Shown: positions 36,651 through 47,759 of the stretch, one piece after another
How positions within the stretch are numbered: position 1 is the first letter of the stretch
Layout: the number at the start of each line of letters is the position of its first letter
Assembly: GCA_963931865.1 (NCBI GenBank)
Contig: OZ007518.1
Span: forward strand, 10,493,052 to 10,557,051
Length of the DNA: 64,000 bases
Direction: 5' to 3'
Origin: Axinella damicornis
Lineage: Eukaryota; Porifera; Demospongiae; Axinellida; Axinellidae
Position numbers and translations under genes: made by a program
The notes under the pieces: generated by a model
Told to the model about the DNA's origin: nothing
The model's database searches: none
What the model saw: the letters and a program-made list of their open reading frames with translations, nothing else

Positions 36651-36888
36651 CATGATTAACCCCACCCAGTACACATGATTTGAAGGGTACTGTGAAAAGG
36701 GGTGTGGTCCAGTGGGCAGTGTTAGTTAGCTGGTAGTACACCAGCTAATCACTAGACAGGAATGCAGTACTGGTGTCATTGTCAAAACAGACGGCCATGA
36801 ATACTGTTCTCAGCATGTACAAGTATGCAGCTATACCCTGAGGTTGTTCCCCAGCAGGTCCATATCTAGTAGAAGGCACCATGGCATA

Positions 36889-37043
36889 CAGCGAATTTCA
36901 GTTGCGTTCGAATCTCCGTGTTCCGTACGGAATCGCGTCTACACCGATTTTCGAGCTGGTTCTGCTGACATCCTCCCACTTCGCGTGTGCGCATTGTGCA
37001 AGCGTACGCAACACGGAGATTCGAACGCAACTGAACTTCGCTG
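36889..37043. mobile_element. 155-bp Tc1/mariner-like MITE with TA duplication
   Basis: Inverted termini of about 38 bp (CAGCGAA ... agttgcgttcgaatctccgt and complement), flanked by TA at 36887-36888 and 37044-37045, the hallmark of Tc1/mariner insertion. The centre has no reading frame. Confidence 0.75.
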
Positions 37044-37261
37044 TAACAAAATCTATGTCCCACGCCACTGAGGATTATATATTACCGAGCTTATAGCATA
37101 GGACAGCAAGCTTTGACGACAGCAAAATAATATCTCAAACGTAGCAATCAGAAACTGCACCGGAAATCAAGAATGTGAACAGTTCGAATCCCGGGGCTGT
37201 CGGTACAACCATAGGCACTCCACCCATCACTGTGTACCAGCATGTGACACACTTGTAGGCA

Positions 37262-37510
37262 CAGTCTGGGACCGAGGACAGTCTGGGACGGGACCGAGGA
37301 CAGTCTGGGACGGGACCAAGGACAGTCTGGGACGGGACCGAGGACAGTCTGGGACGGGACCGAGGACAGTCTGGGACGGGACCGAGGACAGTCTGGGACG
37401 GGACCGAGGACAGTCTGGGACGGGACCGAGGACAGTCTGGGACGGGACCGAGGACAGTCTGGGACGGGACCGAGGACAGTCTGGGACGGGACCGAGGACA
37501 GTCTGGGACC
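37262..37510. repeat. 23-bp minisatellite, about 11 copies
   Basis: Unit cagtctgggacgggaccgag plus gac, nearly identical copies. Upstream, gttcgaatcccgg at 37183 resembles a tRNA B box. Confidence 0.9.
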
Positions 37511-38396
37511 ACTATATGAAGTTCGGTTTAGTAGCAAATCGGCTTGATTTTGAGGACCTGGTATCACGGAAGCGTGATATTCAAGATTAATTTAGCTTTG
37601 ATGTGAAAAGCAGCTGCACACACAAATTGCCTTATCTCAAATTCTCCCCTCCTGCCTCCTCTCCCCTCCTCCACCTGCACAATCAAAGTCAAAAGGCAGC
37701 AGCCTAAACTAGGCACACAGCTGAGTAATTCAACCAGGCGCCTGTCTAATCCATGTCTAATCCGCCCCCATTAAACAGCTGCCACAATCTCCACTCACAG
37801 CTGTTACAATACTCCAATTGCATTCAAATTAGCTGAGGAATTGGACTCTCAGGAAACCTCAACTGGAATCTTGGGAAATCCAATCTGCAGTCAGTGGACA
37901 CACATTGTAACGGTATACCCTTGAGTCAGTGAAAACAGAAAACGGACATCTTGGATGGCATAAAGCTTCCCCTTATTGAATAATTCATGTTCCACACTCA
38001 GGGAGGATAGTGCAGGCTGGTTTTGGAAGGAATCCTCTGAAGACTGGATTCGGCAAAGAGGTAACGCAGACGCTATGGCGTACAGAAATTATGTCAAGCA
38101 TCTCATTTTGCCCGTACACAGCAACCGGGCAAATGGCACTCTTGTAACTGCCAGACAGTGTCAACGGCAGCCACCACTTCCAGTGGAGGGCATAAACTAC
38201 AGCCATATTTGGGATGCCAGGTTCGCTTGCGTTTGTAAATATAATGTCACTGTGTGCATACCAAGGGGAGAATCCCCACATGTGTGTGTGTGGTATGTGT
38301 GTGCATACTGAGTAGGCAGCTGCAGGGGGTCCTCGCAGCTGTGTTTGTTTGTGTGCATACAACCAGGCAGGAGGATGATGTGTGATTGCATACATG

Positions 38397-38626
38397 TACC
38401 TCACCCTCACACATGCACACAAACACACACCCTCACACATGCACACAAACACACACCCTCACACATGCACACAAACACACACCCTCACACATGCACACAA
38501 ACACACACCCTCACACATGCACACAAACACACCCTCACACACACCCTCACACATGCACACACCCTCACACATGCACACACACACCCTCACACATGCACAC
38601 ACACACACACCCTCACACCCACATGT
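38397..38626. repeat. CACACACCCTCACACATGCA repeat
   Basis: Tandem units of about 26 bp built on cacaccctcacacatgcaca. Histidine/threonine-rich frames are artefacts. Confidence 0.95.
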
Positions 38627-38716
38627 ACATGGGGCTAATGTGCTACACATGGGTATAGCACTAGACAAACTGCTGGAGTCGGACCAAGTACTCGCAGGAG
38701 CACTGACTATGTCCCT

Positions 38717-38781
38717 CCACTGTATGGCCAAGAGGTGAAACACTTGCTGTGAAAGGTTGTAGGTTCAAATCTCACCAGTGG
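38717..38781 (+). mobile_element. tRNA-like sequence, probably a SINE head
   Basis: ccactg ... cagtgg could pair as an acceptor stem. tggccaagagg matches an A box and ggttcaaatctc a B box, 30-odd bp apart. At 65 bp with a mismatched T stem it is not a convincing functional tRNA. Confidence 0.45.
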
Positions 38782-38944
38782 CACTGGGTCGGCACCCTAC
38801 CCATGTCAAAGTAAGTAGTAAATGGACACCGCTTCAGCTGGGGACGGGCAAAATCGCTCCCCCCATGTCTTGTAGAGGTACAGGTGTGCCCCCACAGACA
38901 CACTTCACAATGACAGAGAAAATAACTAGCAATTCAGGCCCACA

Positions 38945-41900
38945 CTACAACCACTGTACCAGTTCAGATGGCAAGTGCAGTCTGATTGCCACACCCTCTT
39001 CTTCCTTCCACTCACCCTCGCTAAATCCCTCGCTGGGGGGCAGGACCACGGCCGGTTGCTGCTGACTCTGTTGTTCCTTCCTCTCCTCTGAGTACTGGAA
39101 CACTTCGATCATGGACGCTCCCAGGACACGTAGGAGACTGATGGGACAGTAGTGCTCACGGCCGTAGTGTGAGACCATCTCGACCTGGGGGGGGGGTGGT
39201 GGTTAGGTGTGTGAGGGTGGGAGGGGTGGGTGTGTGAGGGTGGGTGTGTGAGGGTGGGAGGAGGAAGGGGTGGGTGTGTGAGGGTGCGAGGAAGAAGGGG
39301 TGGGTGTGTGAGGGTGCGAGGAGGAAGGGATGGGTGTGTGAGGGTGGGATGAGGAAGGGGTGGGTGTGTAAGGGTGGGAGGAGGAAGGGGTGGGTGTGTG
39401 AGAGTGGGAGGAAGGGGTGGGTGTGTGAGAGGAGGAAGGGGTGGGTGTGAGGGTGGGAGGAGGAAGCGGTGGGTGTGTGAGGGTGGGAAGAGGATCGAAG
39501 GGGTGGGTGTGTGAGGGTGTGAGGAGGAAGGGGTGGGTGTGTGAGGGTGGGAGGAGGAAGGGGTGGGTGTGTGAGGGTGTGAGGAGGAAGGAGTGGGTGT
39601 GTGAGGGTGGGAGGAGGAAGGGGTGGGTGTGAGGGTGGGAGGAGGAAGGGGTGGGTGTGTGAGGGTGGGAGGAAGAAGGGGTGGGTGTGTAGGAGGAAGG
39701 GGTGGGTGTGTGAGGGTGGGAGGAAGGGGTGGGTGTGTGAGGGTGGGAGGAAGCGGTGGGTGTGTGAGGGTGGGAAGAGGATCGAAGGGGTGGGTGTGTG
39801 AGGGTGTGAGGAGGAAGGGGTGGGTGGGTGTGTGAGGGTGGGAGGAAGGGGTGGGTGTGTGAGGTGGGAGGAAGGGGTGGGTGTGTGAGGGTGGGAGGAG
39901 GAAGGGGTGGGTGTGAGGGTGGGAGGAGGAAGGGGTGGGTGTGTGAGGGTGGGAGGAGGAAGGGGTGGGTGTGTGAGGGTGGGAGGAGGAAGGGGTGGGT
40001 GTGACCCACACAAAAACTATTTGCCACAGTACCTCATGTATACGGTATGTTTCTACAGTATGATTATGGTACCTATATTTTCAACCATACATGTACGTCA
40101 TGTCCCAACCTTGATGTACTTGGCGTAGAAGTGCTGGTCTGCAGCGAGGGGAAAGCTCTGCACCTCCCTCGCATTGGCGGCCTGGAACTCCCCCAGATGA
40201 ACCCACTCTGGGTCCGGATACCTGGAGTGGAATGGACAGCAGCGGATTGGAATGGAGGCTGCCAGTACAGCAGACGAAATTTGATGATAATGCAGGTCAA
40301 AAATGTGCTTAAGAATGATTGATTCTCTTCCATTCTGCAGCAAAACCTTTTTTTGATGGGTTAGCTAATCTGGTGTACCACGGCTATTTCCAATCCAGAG
40401 CATTTGTCAAATCTATTCTGAGCTTACTCAAGTGCAATTATCAGGGAATGGAGAAAGTGAAGAAACAGATAATTACAGGGGCAACAGTGAGTGAGACAGA
40501 CGTCAGTGGGTGGGGCTGCAGGAGTGTATGATGGATCAGAGGGTGGGGCTGCAGGAGTGTATGATGGATCAGAGGGTGGGGCTGCAGGAGTGTGTGATGG
40601 ATCAGAGGGTGGGGCTGCAGGAGTGATCTGACAGAGGGAGTGGGTGTATGATGGGTCAGTGGGTGGGGCTGCGGGAGTGTGTGATGGGTCAGAGGGTGGG
40701 GCTGCAGGAGTGTGTGATGGATCAGAGGGTGGGGCTGCAGGAGTGTGTGATGGATCAGAGGGTGGGGCTGCAGGAGTGTATGATGGGTCAGAGGGTGGGG
40801 CTGCAGGAGTGTATGATGGGTCAGAGGGTGGGGCTGCAAGAGTGATCTGACAGAGGGAGTGGGTGTATGATGTGTCAGTGGGTGGGGCTGCAGGATTGAG
40901 CTGGCAGGGGGACCACCCCACATTTTCAATCACAAATTCCATCCAATATGATGCAGGTTTGCCACGCCCACCTTTCAGCACTGTAGACGTTGAATTTTTC
41001 TGGGACAGAGGAGAAGAGCTCAAGGCAGGCGATCTCCAGGGTCTGAACGGACACCATGTCACACAGCTCAACAACGAACCTGCACGGGAGGGAGACAGGG
41101 AGGGAGACAATGGGGGAGGGGATGGGTACAATTTAACACTATTTTGAAATCAATTCCCATATGGTTTTGCGTGGGGGTACGCAAAGTTGTTCCTATATAC
41201 ATGTATAGGGAAAGCCTGAGTTTCAGCTTGCGTGGGGGTACGCAAAATCTTCCCTTACGTATACAACAACATGTGTAAAGTACATGTATATAAAGGAGAT
41301 TTTGCTTGGGGGTACACAAAACCTTTCCTATACATGGCTAGTTACATCTGAGTTGGCCAGCTACATCCGGGTTGCTACATCCGGGTTGGCCAGCTACATC
41401 CGGGTTGACCAGCTACATCAGCTACATCCGCACACTACCAACAATAAAAGAAGGTTGGTGCTGGTGAAGAAGGTTGGTGCTGGTGAAGAAGGTTGGTGCT
41501 GATGAAGAAGGTTGGTGCTGGTATATTTTCTACATACCATATGTCGGCAGAGCACGGGTTGAGCATGTAGACATCTCTGTTCTCAATGAGAATGGCAGTG
41601 GGATTCTGAGGGAGGGAGGCAGGAGGGTGGGAGGGGGGAGGGGGAGGGTGGGACGAACGGGGAGCGAGGGAGGGAGGAGAGAGGGAGGCAGGAGGGTGGG
41701 ACGTACGAGGGAGAGATGGGGGGAGCGTGGGACATACATGTACGAGGGAGGGAGGAGAGAAGGAGGCAGTTGATCTTTCAAGACAGCAAATTAAGGTCAT
41801 ATTTAGACTAACCAACAAACTGAATTATGAACTGAACTCTTGTACAGTCACATGACTCACCCGAGCCTCGTGGTTGGTACCGGTGACCTTCGCTCCACAA

Positions 41901-43045
41901 TCCACAGACGCATAGTTGTTCTTAGTCTTGCTAATGGGGATGCTTGCAATAGAGTCTGCGAGGAAATACAGGACCACTTTCACCCCCTCCTTCCCCACTG
42001 AGCTCGCCCCTCTGACCCTCTTCTCCCTCACCCCTCCTCCCTCTTCCATCCCCCTTCAAATTCCGACGGAAGAGTGAGGGTGAAGGGGATGGAGTGAGGT
42101 GGAGGAGGAAGAGTGAGGGATGAGGGAGAATCCATCCCCTACTCGCTCTCCCTCCCTTCTCCCTCTTCCACCCCTTTTTTCTAACTCCTCAATTCCCTTC
42201 GAATTTTCCGTCATCATCCCCCCCCCCCCCCCCCCCCACCCCTTCTCCTTCACCTGTGCCCTCCCTTCCCTCCCTGCTCCTCACCTGCCACCTGCTGAGC
42301 TGCTTCTTGTTCCATCATCTTGCGTCGTTTGAACTCCTCAAAAGTAAGATCCCCTTCCTCCTCCTCCTTCTCCGCCTCCTTCCCATCGTCCTCCCCCTCC
42401 TGTGGCTCATCTTGTAAAGCTGATTTGGGTTCCTCCACATCTAGAGTGCCTTGAGTGTCACCATTTCCTGTGGCATTTTCCTCTGAACTTCCGACATTGC
42501 TCAGCTCCCCTCCTCCCACTTGCTCTGGTGCTTCAACACCTTCCTGTTCCTTGTGACCGTGATCCCCACCCAGCTCACCCTCGGCAACAGCGGCGTCACT
42601 CACTTGAGAAGAATCTTTCTCGTCACTTTCTGATGAAGACTTGAGCTCCTCGTCCTGCGATGAGCCATCCTGCGATGAGCCATCCTGCGATGCGCCATCC
42701 TGCGATGAGCCATCCTGCTCAGGTGGTCTGGCAGTTGAGCCCCTTTCATCACTTAATTTCTGATCATCAACGGCAGGGCCTTCTCCTGGGCCTGACTTAC
42801 TATTCACCTGCTGCTGAAAACCGTTACTATCCAAGTCATTCACTGATGGGGGCAGACGGCCATTACCGACTGTCCCAGAATCAGACTCCACTCCGTGAGA
42901 CTCCCAGCTGTCCCGTAACTGGATTCCCTCCAAATGAAGGTGATCGTCCTGTGGAGCATCCTCCATCACCCAGGGAGGATCACCGTCACTGTCACTAGGT
43001 GTCCCCCCGTCAGTCGTACCAGGTACACCCTCACTCCCCTTCGGA
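38945..43045 (-). CDS. SUCO: SUCO/SLP1-type SUN-domain protein, incomplete at both ends
   Basis: Family role: SUCO (OPT, yeast Slp1) is an ER membrane protein with a luminal SUN domain, needed for protein homeostasis and, in mammals, collagen secretion. Minus-strand exons: 43045-42285, 41955-41861, 41605-41538, 41079-40972, 40221-40110, 39184 to 39016 (donor gtgagt) or to a read-through stop at 38945. Phases match throughout. The first exon encodes an acidic, low-complexity segment with SQDG repeats, then FEEFKRRKM. The SUN domain follows: NNYASVDCGAKV, ILIENRDVYMLNPCSADIW, FVVELCDMVSVQTLEIA, LELFSSVPEKFNVYSAERYP, EWVHLGEF, QSFPLAADQHFYAKYIKVE, HYGREHYCPISLLRVLGASM. The signal-peptide exon was not found. 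The coiled coil and membrane segment that follow the SUN domain in known members were not recognised in the next 12 kb, suggesting truncation, rearrangement or misassembly. Confidence 0.92.
39190..40003. repeat. GGGTGGGTGTGTGAGGGTG minisatellite in SUCO intron
   Basis: About 27 units of 28-32 bp (gggtgggtgtgtgagggtg plus ggaggaagg variants). On the minus strand it forms the C/T-rich stretch leading to the acceptor at 39184; proline/serine/histidine frames across it are artefacts. Confidence 0.95.
40502..40895. repeat. 33-bp minisatellite in SUCO intron
   Basis: About 11 units of tgtatgatggatcagagggt plus ggggctgcagga. A variant block, agtgatctgacagagggag, occurs twice about 220 bp apart (40622 and 40840), marking a higher-order unit. 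Confidence 0.9.
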
Positions 43046-43098
43046 CTGTCACAAACAACAACATGCAAGTCAAAAAGTTTCGTACAAATTTCCTTCAC

Positions 43099-43249
43099 CA
43101 GTGTTTCTTTTAGAAAATCGTTCGAGGGGGGGCGGAATCGTAGTGCAGCGAGGTAAGGGGGGGAGGCATGAATAGCTTTGCATACATAATACTTCTTGGG
43201 TATCATTCAAGGGGGGGCGAATGCCCCCCCCCCCCTAAAAGAAACCCTG
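43099..43249. mobile_element. 151-bp hAT-like MITE with 5-bp duplication
   Basis: Termini CAGTGTTTCTTTTAG and CTAAAAGAAACCCTG are inverted repeats, flanked by TTCAC at 43094-43098 and 43250-43254. It sits about 50 bp upstream of the SUCO exon acceptor and contributes spurious codons to a minus-strand frame there. hAT-like by CAGxG termini; a 5-bp duplication is short for hAT. Confidence 0.75.
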
Positions 43250-43254
43250 TTCAC

Positions 43255-44062
43255 TAAAATAACGAGTGGAAACCGCACACCTGGTAGCCGGTGAATTATG
43301 GCCAAGGTCCTAGTATACTTGGGCAGACTGGTATACTCAGACCGGAACGGGTATTTATTGTGGCAGGTCTGTTACAATGCCAATCGATGTGCACTAAATA
43401 GAGTGTTACTCCCACCTACAAATTCAAAGCTCCACCCACACCAGGAGTGCAACACCCTCACACGCACAAAACATCATACTCCTCACCTTTGAACAAGGGC
43501 AAGGACCGACATCACAACGATCAGGACACACACCGCCCCCCGCCCACACATCACCCACTGAATTTGACTCTAGTTGTGCAGTGTGAATTCAGTGCACTAC
43601 AGAACTGCTATCTGCTGAGCATAAGTGCCATCTCGCCCCGCTAACGCCCGTACAACCCCCTCAGCACTCCGTACAACCACCAGCCTTTGAAGACCCAGTG
43701 AGACCAGTCACCAAAAGACGGACGTGGTCCGGACTTCGACCAACGGTGACACGTCATAGAAGTAACGTTCTAATCAGAGCACACCTACGTCATTTATTTA
43801 CTTCCTGTGTGTGTGTATACGTGTGTGGCTGTACTGTACTACTGTACCGTACCTGGCCTGGTGAATGGCTGCTGTATGCCAGATTGGTAAGCTCCGCAGC
43901 ATCATGTATGACAATATGTGTGTGGCTCAATGAAAGGCACTATCTGGCGTCTTGTGATCGCCAGCTGTTGCCAATGACTCGCCATATGATATGAGTGCTA
44001 ATCTTGTATATTATTTGTCTCTGTGTTCTGTAAATCAACCCACCTTTCGCCTTGACCTGTAG
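43255..44062. promoter_or_regulatory. Probable divergent promoter interval, SUCO / FIP-like
   Basis: The two genes diverge from this 0.8-kb interval. It shows cctacgtcatt (43787-43797, ATF/CRE-like) and ttacttcc (43799-43806, ETS-like). The acceptor ctgtag at 44062, four bases before the FIP-like ATG, implies a non-coding upstream exon; gtaagctcc at 43888 is a candidate donor. Neither first exon is proven. Confidence 0.4.
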
Positions 44063-44065
44063 GAC

Positions 44066-46416
44066 ATGGATTGTTTTCCCACCAGCCCATCGTCAAACAG
44101 TCATGTCCCTGACATCCATGGATGGTCGCCACCCTTCACACCGAACGGTGCCATTGTACAATCTGAGAGGCAGGGATTGCGGACACCAGCAAGCTGTGAT
44201 TGCGGGTGTACCACATGTGCGGAGAGAGTTAGAGACTTGGAGAGGAGGGTTTGGCAGTTGGAGAATGCTTTAGAAGCAAAGGAGAACGTCATTGCTTCCC
44301 TGAGGGTGGACAACAAACAGAAGATGGCCGAGGTGTTGGAGGTGCAGCAGCAGAAGGTGATCACCATCCCTGCAACGCCTGGTGCCAGCACAGGCCTAGT
44401 CTCGCGTGGCCGAGACCCTTCCCTAATCGTCACTGGAAGGTCTGGGCCACACGAGACTATCATCGGCCTAAGCATGATGACATCATCGTTATCATGATAA
44501 CAATGATGTCATCATGCACTCTTGGCCTAACTATTAGCATATGCACGAGAGTTGAGGTTTCAGCAAGAGGAAGGACCAACTGGATTAGCTTGTACAAAAA
44601 AGAACCCCATAAATAATTAGTAGGTTAGAGGTCAGAGGTCACTGGAGTAGAATTTTGAGGTAGTGGCCTGAGAGGTCTAAGCTCCAGTTTCAACTCTTCG
44701 ACTGCCACATGACATTTACCTCTTCCCCCCCTCTTCTCCTCCCCTCCTTCGTCTTCCTCCTCCCTTTCTCTTCCCCTTCCATCCTCCTTCCCTCCTCCCT
44801 CCTTCCCTCCTCTTCTTTGCACCGTCTTCCCCCCCCCCCCCCCCCCTCCCACAAGCTTCAGCGTGCCATATCTGACAAGGACTCGGCCATTGCTGTGGTG
44901 GAGTTGCAGAAGGGCCCGAGCAGTCCTCAGGCCGAGGCACTAAAGGAGGAGAGAGGGAAACTCATGAGAGAGCTCAGAGAGAAGGTGATGAGGTGTCCAC
45001 TGATGTAAATATGCTGCAATTTGTGTTGTCAAATTATGTCAGTGGTCCTCCACCATACTTCATGGGCCAATGTTGTACCATGGTCCTCCACCATACTTCA
45101 TGGGCCAATGTTGTACCATGGTCCTCCACCATACTTCATGGGCCAATGTTGTACCATGGTCCTCCACCATACTTCATGGGCCAATGTTGTACCATGGTCC
45201 TCCACCATACTTCATGGGCCAATGTTGTACCATGGTCCTCCACCATACTTCATGGGCCAATGTTGTACCATGGTCCTCCACCATACTTCATGGGCCAATG
45301 TTGTACCATGGTCCTCCACCATACTTCATGGGCCAATGTTGTACCATGGTCCTCCACCATACTTCATGGGCCAATGTTGTACCATGGTCCTCCACCATAC
45401 TTCATGGGCCAATGTTGTACCATGGTCCTCCACCATACTTCATGGGCCAATGTTGTACCATGGTCCTCCACCATACTTCATGGGCCAATGTTGTACCATG
45501 GTCCTCCACCATACTTCATGGGCCAATGTTGTACCATGGTCCTCCACCATACTTCATGGGCCAATGTTGTACCATGGTCCTCCACCATACTTCATGGGCC
45601 AATGTTGTACCATGGTCCTCCACCATACTTCATGGGCCAATGTTGTACCATGGTCCTCCACCATACTTCATGGGCCAATGTTGTACCATGGTCCTCCACC
45701 ATACTTCATGGGCCAATGTTGTACCATGGTCCTCCACCATACTTCATGGGCCAATGTTGTACCATGGTCCTCCACCATACTTCATGGGCCAATGTTGTAC
45801 CATGGTCCTCCACCATACTTCATGGGCCAATGTTGTACCATGGTCCTCCACCATACGTCATGGGCCAATGTTGTACCATGGTCCTCCACCATACTTCATG
45901 GGCCAATGTTGTACCATGGTCCTCCACCATACTTCATGGGCCAATGTTGTACCATGGTCCTCCACCATACTTCATGGGCCAATGTTGTACCATGGTCCTC
46001 CACCATACTTCATGGGCCAATGTTGTACCACAGCAGATGCATAATTATGTCCGAGTCCATCAGCACCAGAGCCATTGTGTCTAGCCACAGTTGACAATAC
46101 ATGCCCTCACATGGCTTGTCATCCAACTGTGGTGGTTGGCATAACCTAATAGGCAGGTTGTACCAGCAAACTGTATCACTGCTGCCCTAAACGTTAATGT
46201 TTTGTGCCTCTGAAATCCAAACAGTATAGTTGTTGAAATTCTTCCACCCTGGACAGCCTGTCTTGTTGTGGACCTGGCGGTGTACTGTCTGCTCCTCTGC
46301 AGGTACAGGAGCGGCTGAGGTTGTTTCGGCGGGACTCAGAGGGAGCTGCGGGCAGCCTCACGGACCAGTACCAGAACTGTACCAGACAGCAGGTGACCGG
46401 AGAGCTGGCCGTGTGT

Positions 46417-46461
<45 letters not shown>

Positions 46462-46595
46462 ATGTGTAGCCTCGTTCCCAGGCCCCGCCCAGCTTTTCAT
46501 CGCTAAAAGTACGGAAAAGTGGGAGAGTCTCAATTTTTGTCCGCGTGTGGGAGAGCCTGGGGACGAGGCTATGTGATGTGTGTGTGTGTGATGTG

Positions 46596-46656
<61 letters not shown>

Positions 46657-47495
46657 TGTGTGTGTGTGAGATGAGGTGTGTGCCAGCTGCAGACTCCATA
46701 TGGTCTTATCAGGAGGCTAACGGAGACCACACCAATCTGTCCCCTCTAGGTCTGTGAGGTACTGCGTCTGTTGGAGCTGGACCGCTCCCGGCTCAAGGCC
46801 TACATCGACCAGCTGCTGGCTGTGGTGCTGGAGAGGAGCCCCTCGTTGCTCGAGGGGATGCCCCGCATCCAGCAGAGCGGCGGGATGAGACTTGAGCTGC
46901 TCACCATGGCATCACTGCCAGAGGTACCGGGCATGGAGGTCACATGACAGTGTTCGCATTGGCTAATTTTTAGTCAGTTTGATGCTTATGATTACACACA
47001 CATTCACACACCCACCCAGTCAACTGAGTGAGTGCACTCACCCCTGCACAATACGTTCACACATACATACCCCAATGCACACCCCCACACTATGCACCCA
47101 CACATACATGTATGCACACCCTCCACCCTACACACGCACCCCCACCCCAACACAAACCCACACCCTCCATCCCAACACACACTCACCCACCCTACACCCA
47201 CACCCCCCACCCCAACACACACTCACTCACCCTACACCCACACCCCCCACCCCAACACACACTCACTCACCCTACACCCACACCCTCCACCCCAACACAC
47301 TACCACACCCCCCACCCCAACACATCCACGTCCACTAACGTACGTCAGCTGCTGGAGGAGTTGCAGGAGAAGGAGCAGGGAATTGAGGGCCTCCAGAGCT
47401 ACGCGAGCCTCCTGGTCCAGAGGATCGTGGAGCAGTCCCCGGACCTGCTGGAGTCCATTGTACAGCTACAGGCCTCACGAGAAAGCCCCACGTGA
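44066..47495 (+). CDS. Small coiled-coil protein with two Rab11-FIP-like Rab-binding motifs
   Basis: Inferred role: effector of Rab11-type GTPases in recycling-endosome transport. Exons 44066-44356, 44856-44984, 46303-46392, 46750-46923, 47349-47495, GT-AG, all phase 0, 276 aa. Residues about 55-165 look like coiled coil (CAERVRDLERRVWQLENAL; EALKEERGKLMRELREK). Motif 1, residues 188-205, reads YIDQLLAVVLERSPSLLE, close to the FIP consensus YID-LL---E--P-IL. Motif 2, residues 246-263, reads YASLLVQRIVEQSPDLLE and replaces the ID with AS. Known FIPs carry one such motif at the C-terminus; here each of the last two exons encodes one. Intron 2 holds the 38-bp array. The gene converges on DCAF13, with 264 bp between stop codons. 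No C2 domain or EF-hand is seen; an unrelated coiled-coil protein is the alternative. Confidence 0.72.
44397..44459. mobile_element. 63-bp TAGTCTCG hairpin MITE
   Basis: TAGTCTCGCGTGGCC at the left and GGCCACACGAGACTA at the right form an almost perfect hairpin with an inner aagg/cctt stem. It lies 40 bp after the first coding-exon donor of the FIP-like gene and shares ends with the element at 57121. Confidence 0.8.
45044..46031. repeat. 38-bp minisatellite, exactly 26 nearly identical copies
   Basis: 988 bp = 26 x 38 bp of ggtcctccaccatacttcat plus gggccaatgttgtaccat. Differences seen: one T-to-G in unit 22 (catacgtcat) and the last base of the last unit. The unit length is not a multiple of three, yet no forward frame contains a stop, so three forward frames stay open for about 1 kb. 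It lies in intron 2 of the FIP-like gene. Confidence 0.97.
46467..46571. mobile_element. 105-bp TAGCCTCGTTCCCAGG hairpin MITE
   Basis: tagcctcgttcccaggc at the left and gcctggggacgaggcta at the right; inserted between two (TG)n tracts in a FIP-like intron. Confidence 0.75.
46572..46670. repeat. (TG)n microsatellite
   Basis: About 90 bp of tg repeats after the hairpin element, with another shorter tg tract at 46411-46460 before it. Confidence 0.95.
46990..47335. repeat. CCACACCC-type minisatellite
   Basis: Units of about 50 bp (cacacactcactcaccctac, acccacaccccccaccccaa) ending shortly before the acceptor at 47348. Confidence 0.9.
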
Positions 47496-47712
47496 TCTAC
47501 CAGTGAACTCATTCACTCCTTGATCAGCCAATCACTTGTGGGATGGCGGAGATACATGTTAGTTGTATGATATATCACTGTCCATATGTACATGTACACA
47601 GAAACACCATAATATGGTCATGACAACCACATCACTGAACTCAATTTGTATGCACAAATCTCTTTTTAGTCGACTCATGTTATACATGTTTATACTTGAG
47701 ATGACAAATTCC

Positions 47713-47718
47713 TTTATT
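47713..47718 (-). terminator. Poly(A) signal of DCAF13
   Basis: TTTATT on the plus strand, AATAAA for the minus-strand gene, 42 bp beyond its stop codon. Confidence 0.8.
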
Positions 47719-47759
47719 TGCTGAGTTCAGGGTATTGTGCTGACAAATTGTTTGTGCCA

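Larger units (their letters stand above)
26674..38944. other. 12-kb gene-poor interval
   Basis: No exon recognised on either strand. Apart from features listed separately it holds a (GT)n at 27797-27843, C/T-rich stretches (27180-27310, 33210-33350), an AATTACAATTACGATTACAA-type A/T repeat (33390-33850), a G run (35839-35862), a three-fold gccaactagttc repeat (35958-35994) and unique sequence. The missing C-terminal exons of the SUCO-like gene would be expected on the minus strand here and were not found. Confidence 0.6.

Noticed and set aside
38717..38781. Functional tRNA gene
   Set aside because: Only 65 bp, a mismatched T stem and no defined anticodon arm; better explained as a SINE head.
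39109..40027. Three overlapping minus-strand frames of about 275-300 codons rich in Pro, Ser, His and Thr
   Set aside because: They are translations of the GT/G-rich minisatellite within a SUCO intron; no domain, and SUCO exons flank them.
42250..43206. Minus-strand frame starting MIPKKYYVCKAIH as the true SUCO N-terminus
   Set aside because: The first about 50 codons come from the inserted MITE and intron; the acceptor at 43046 gives a better exon start.
44993..46094. Plus-strand frames of 324-363 codons
   Set aside because: They arise from the stop-free 38-bp array inside an intron of the FIP-like gene.
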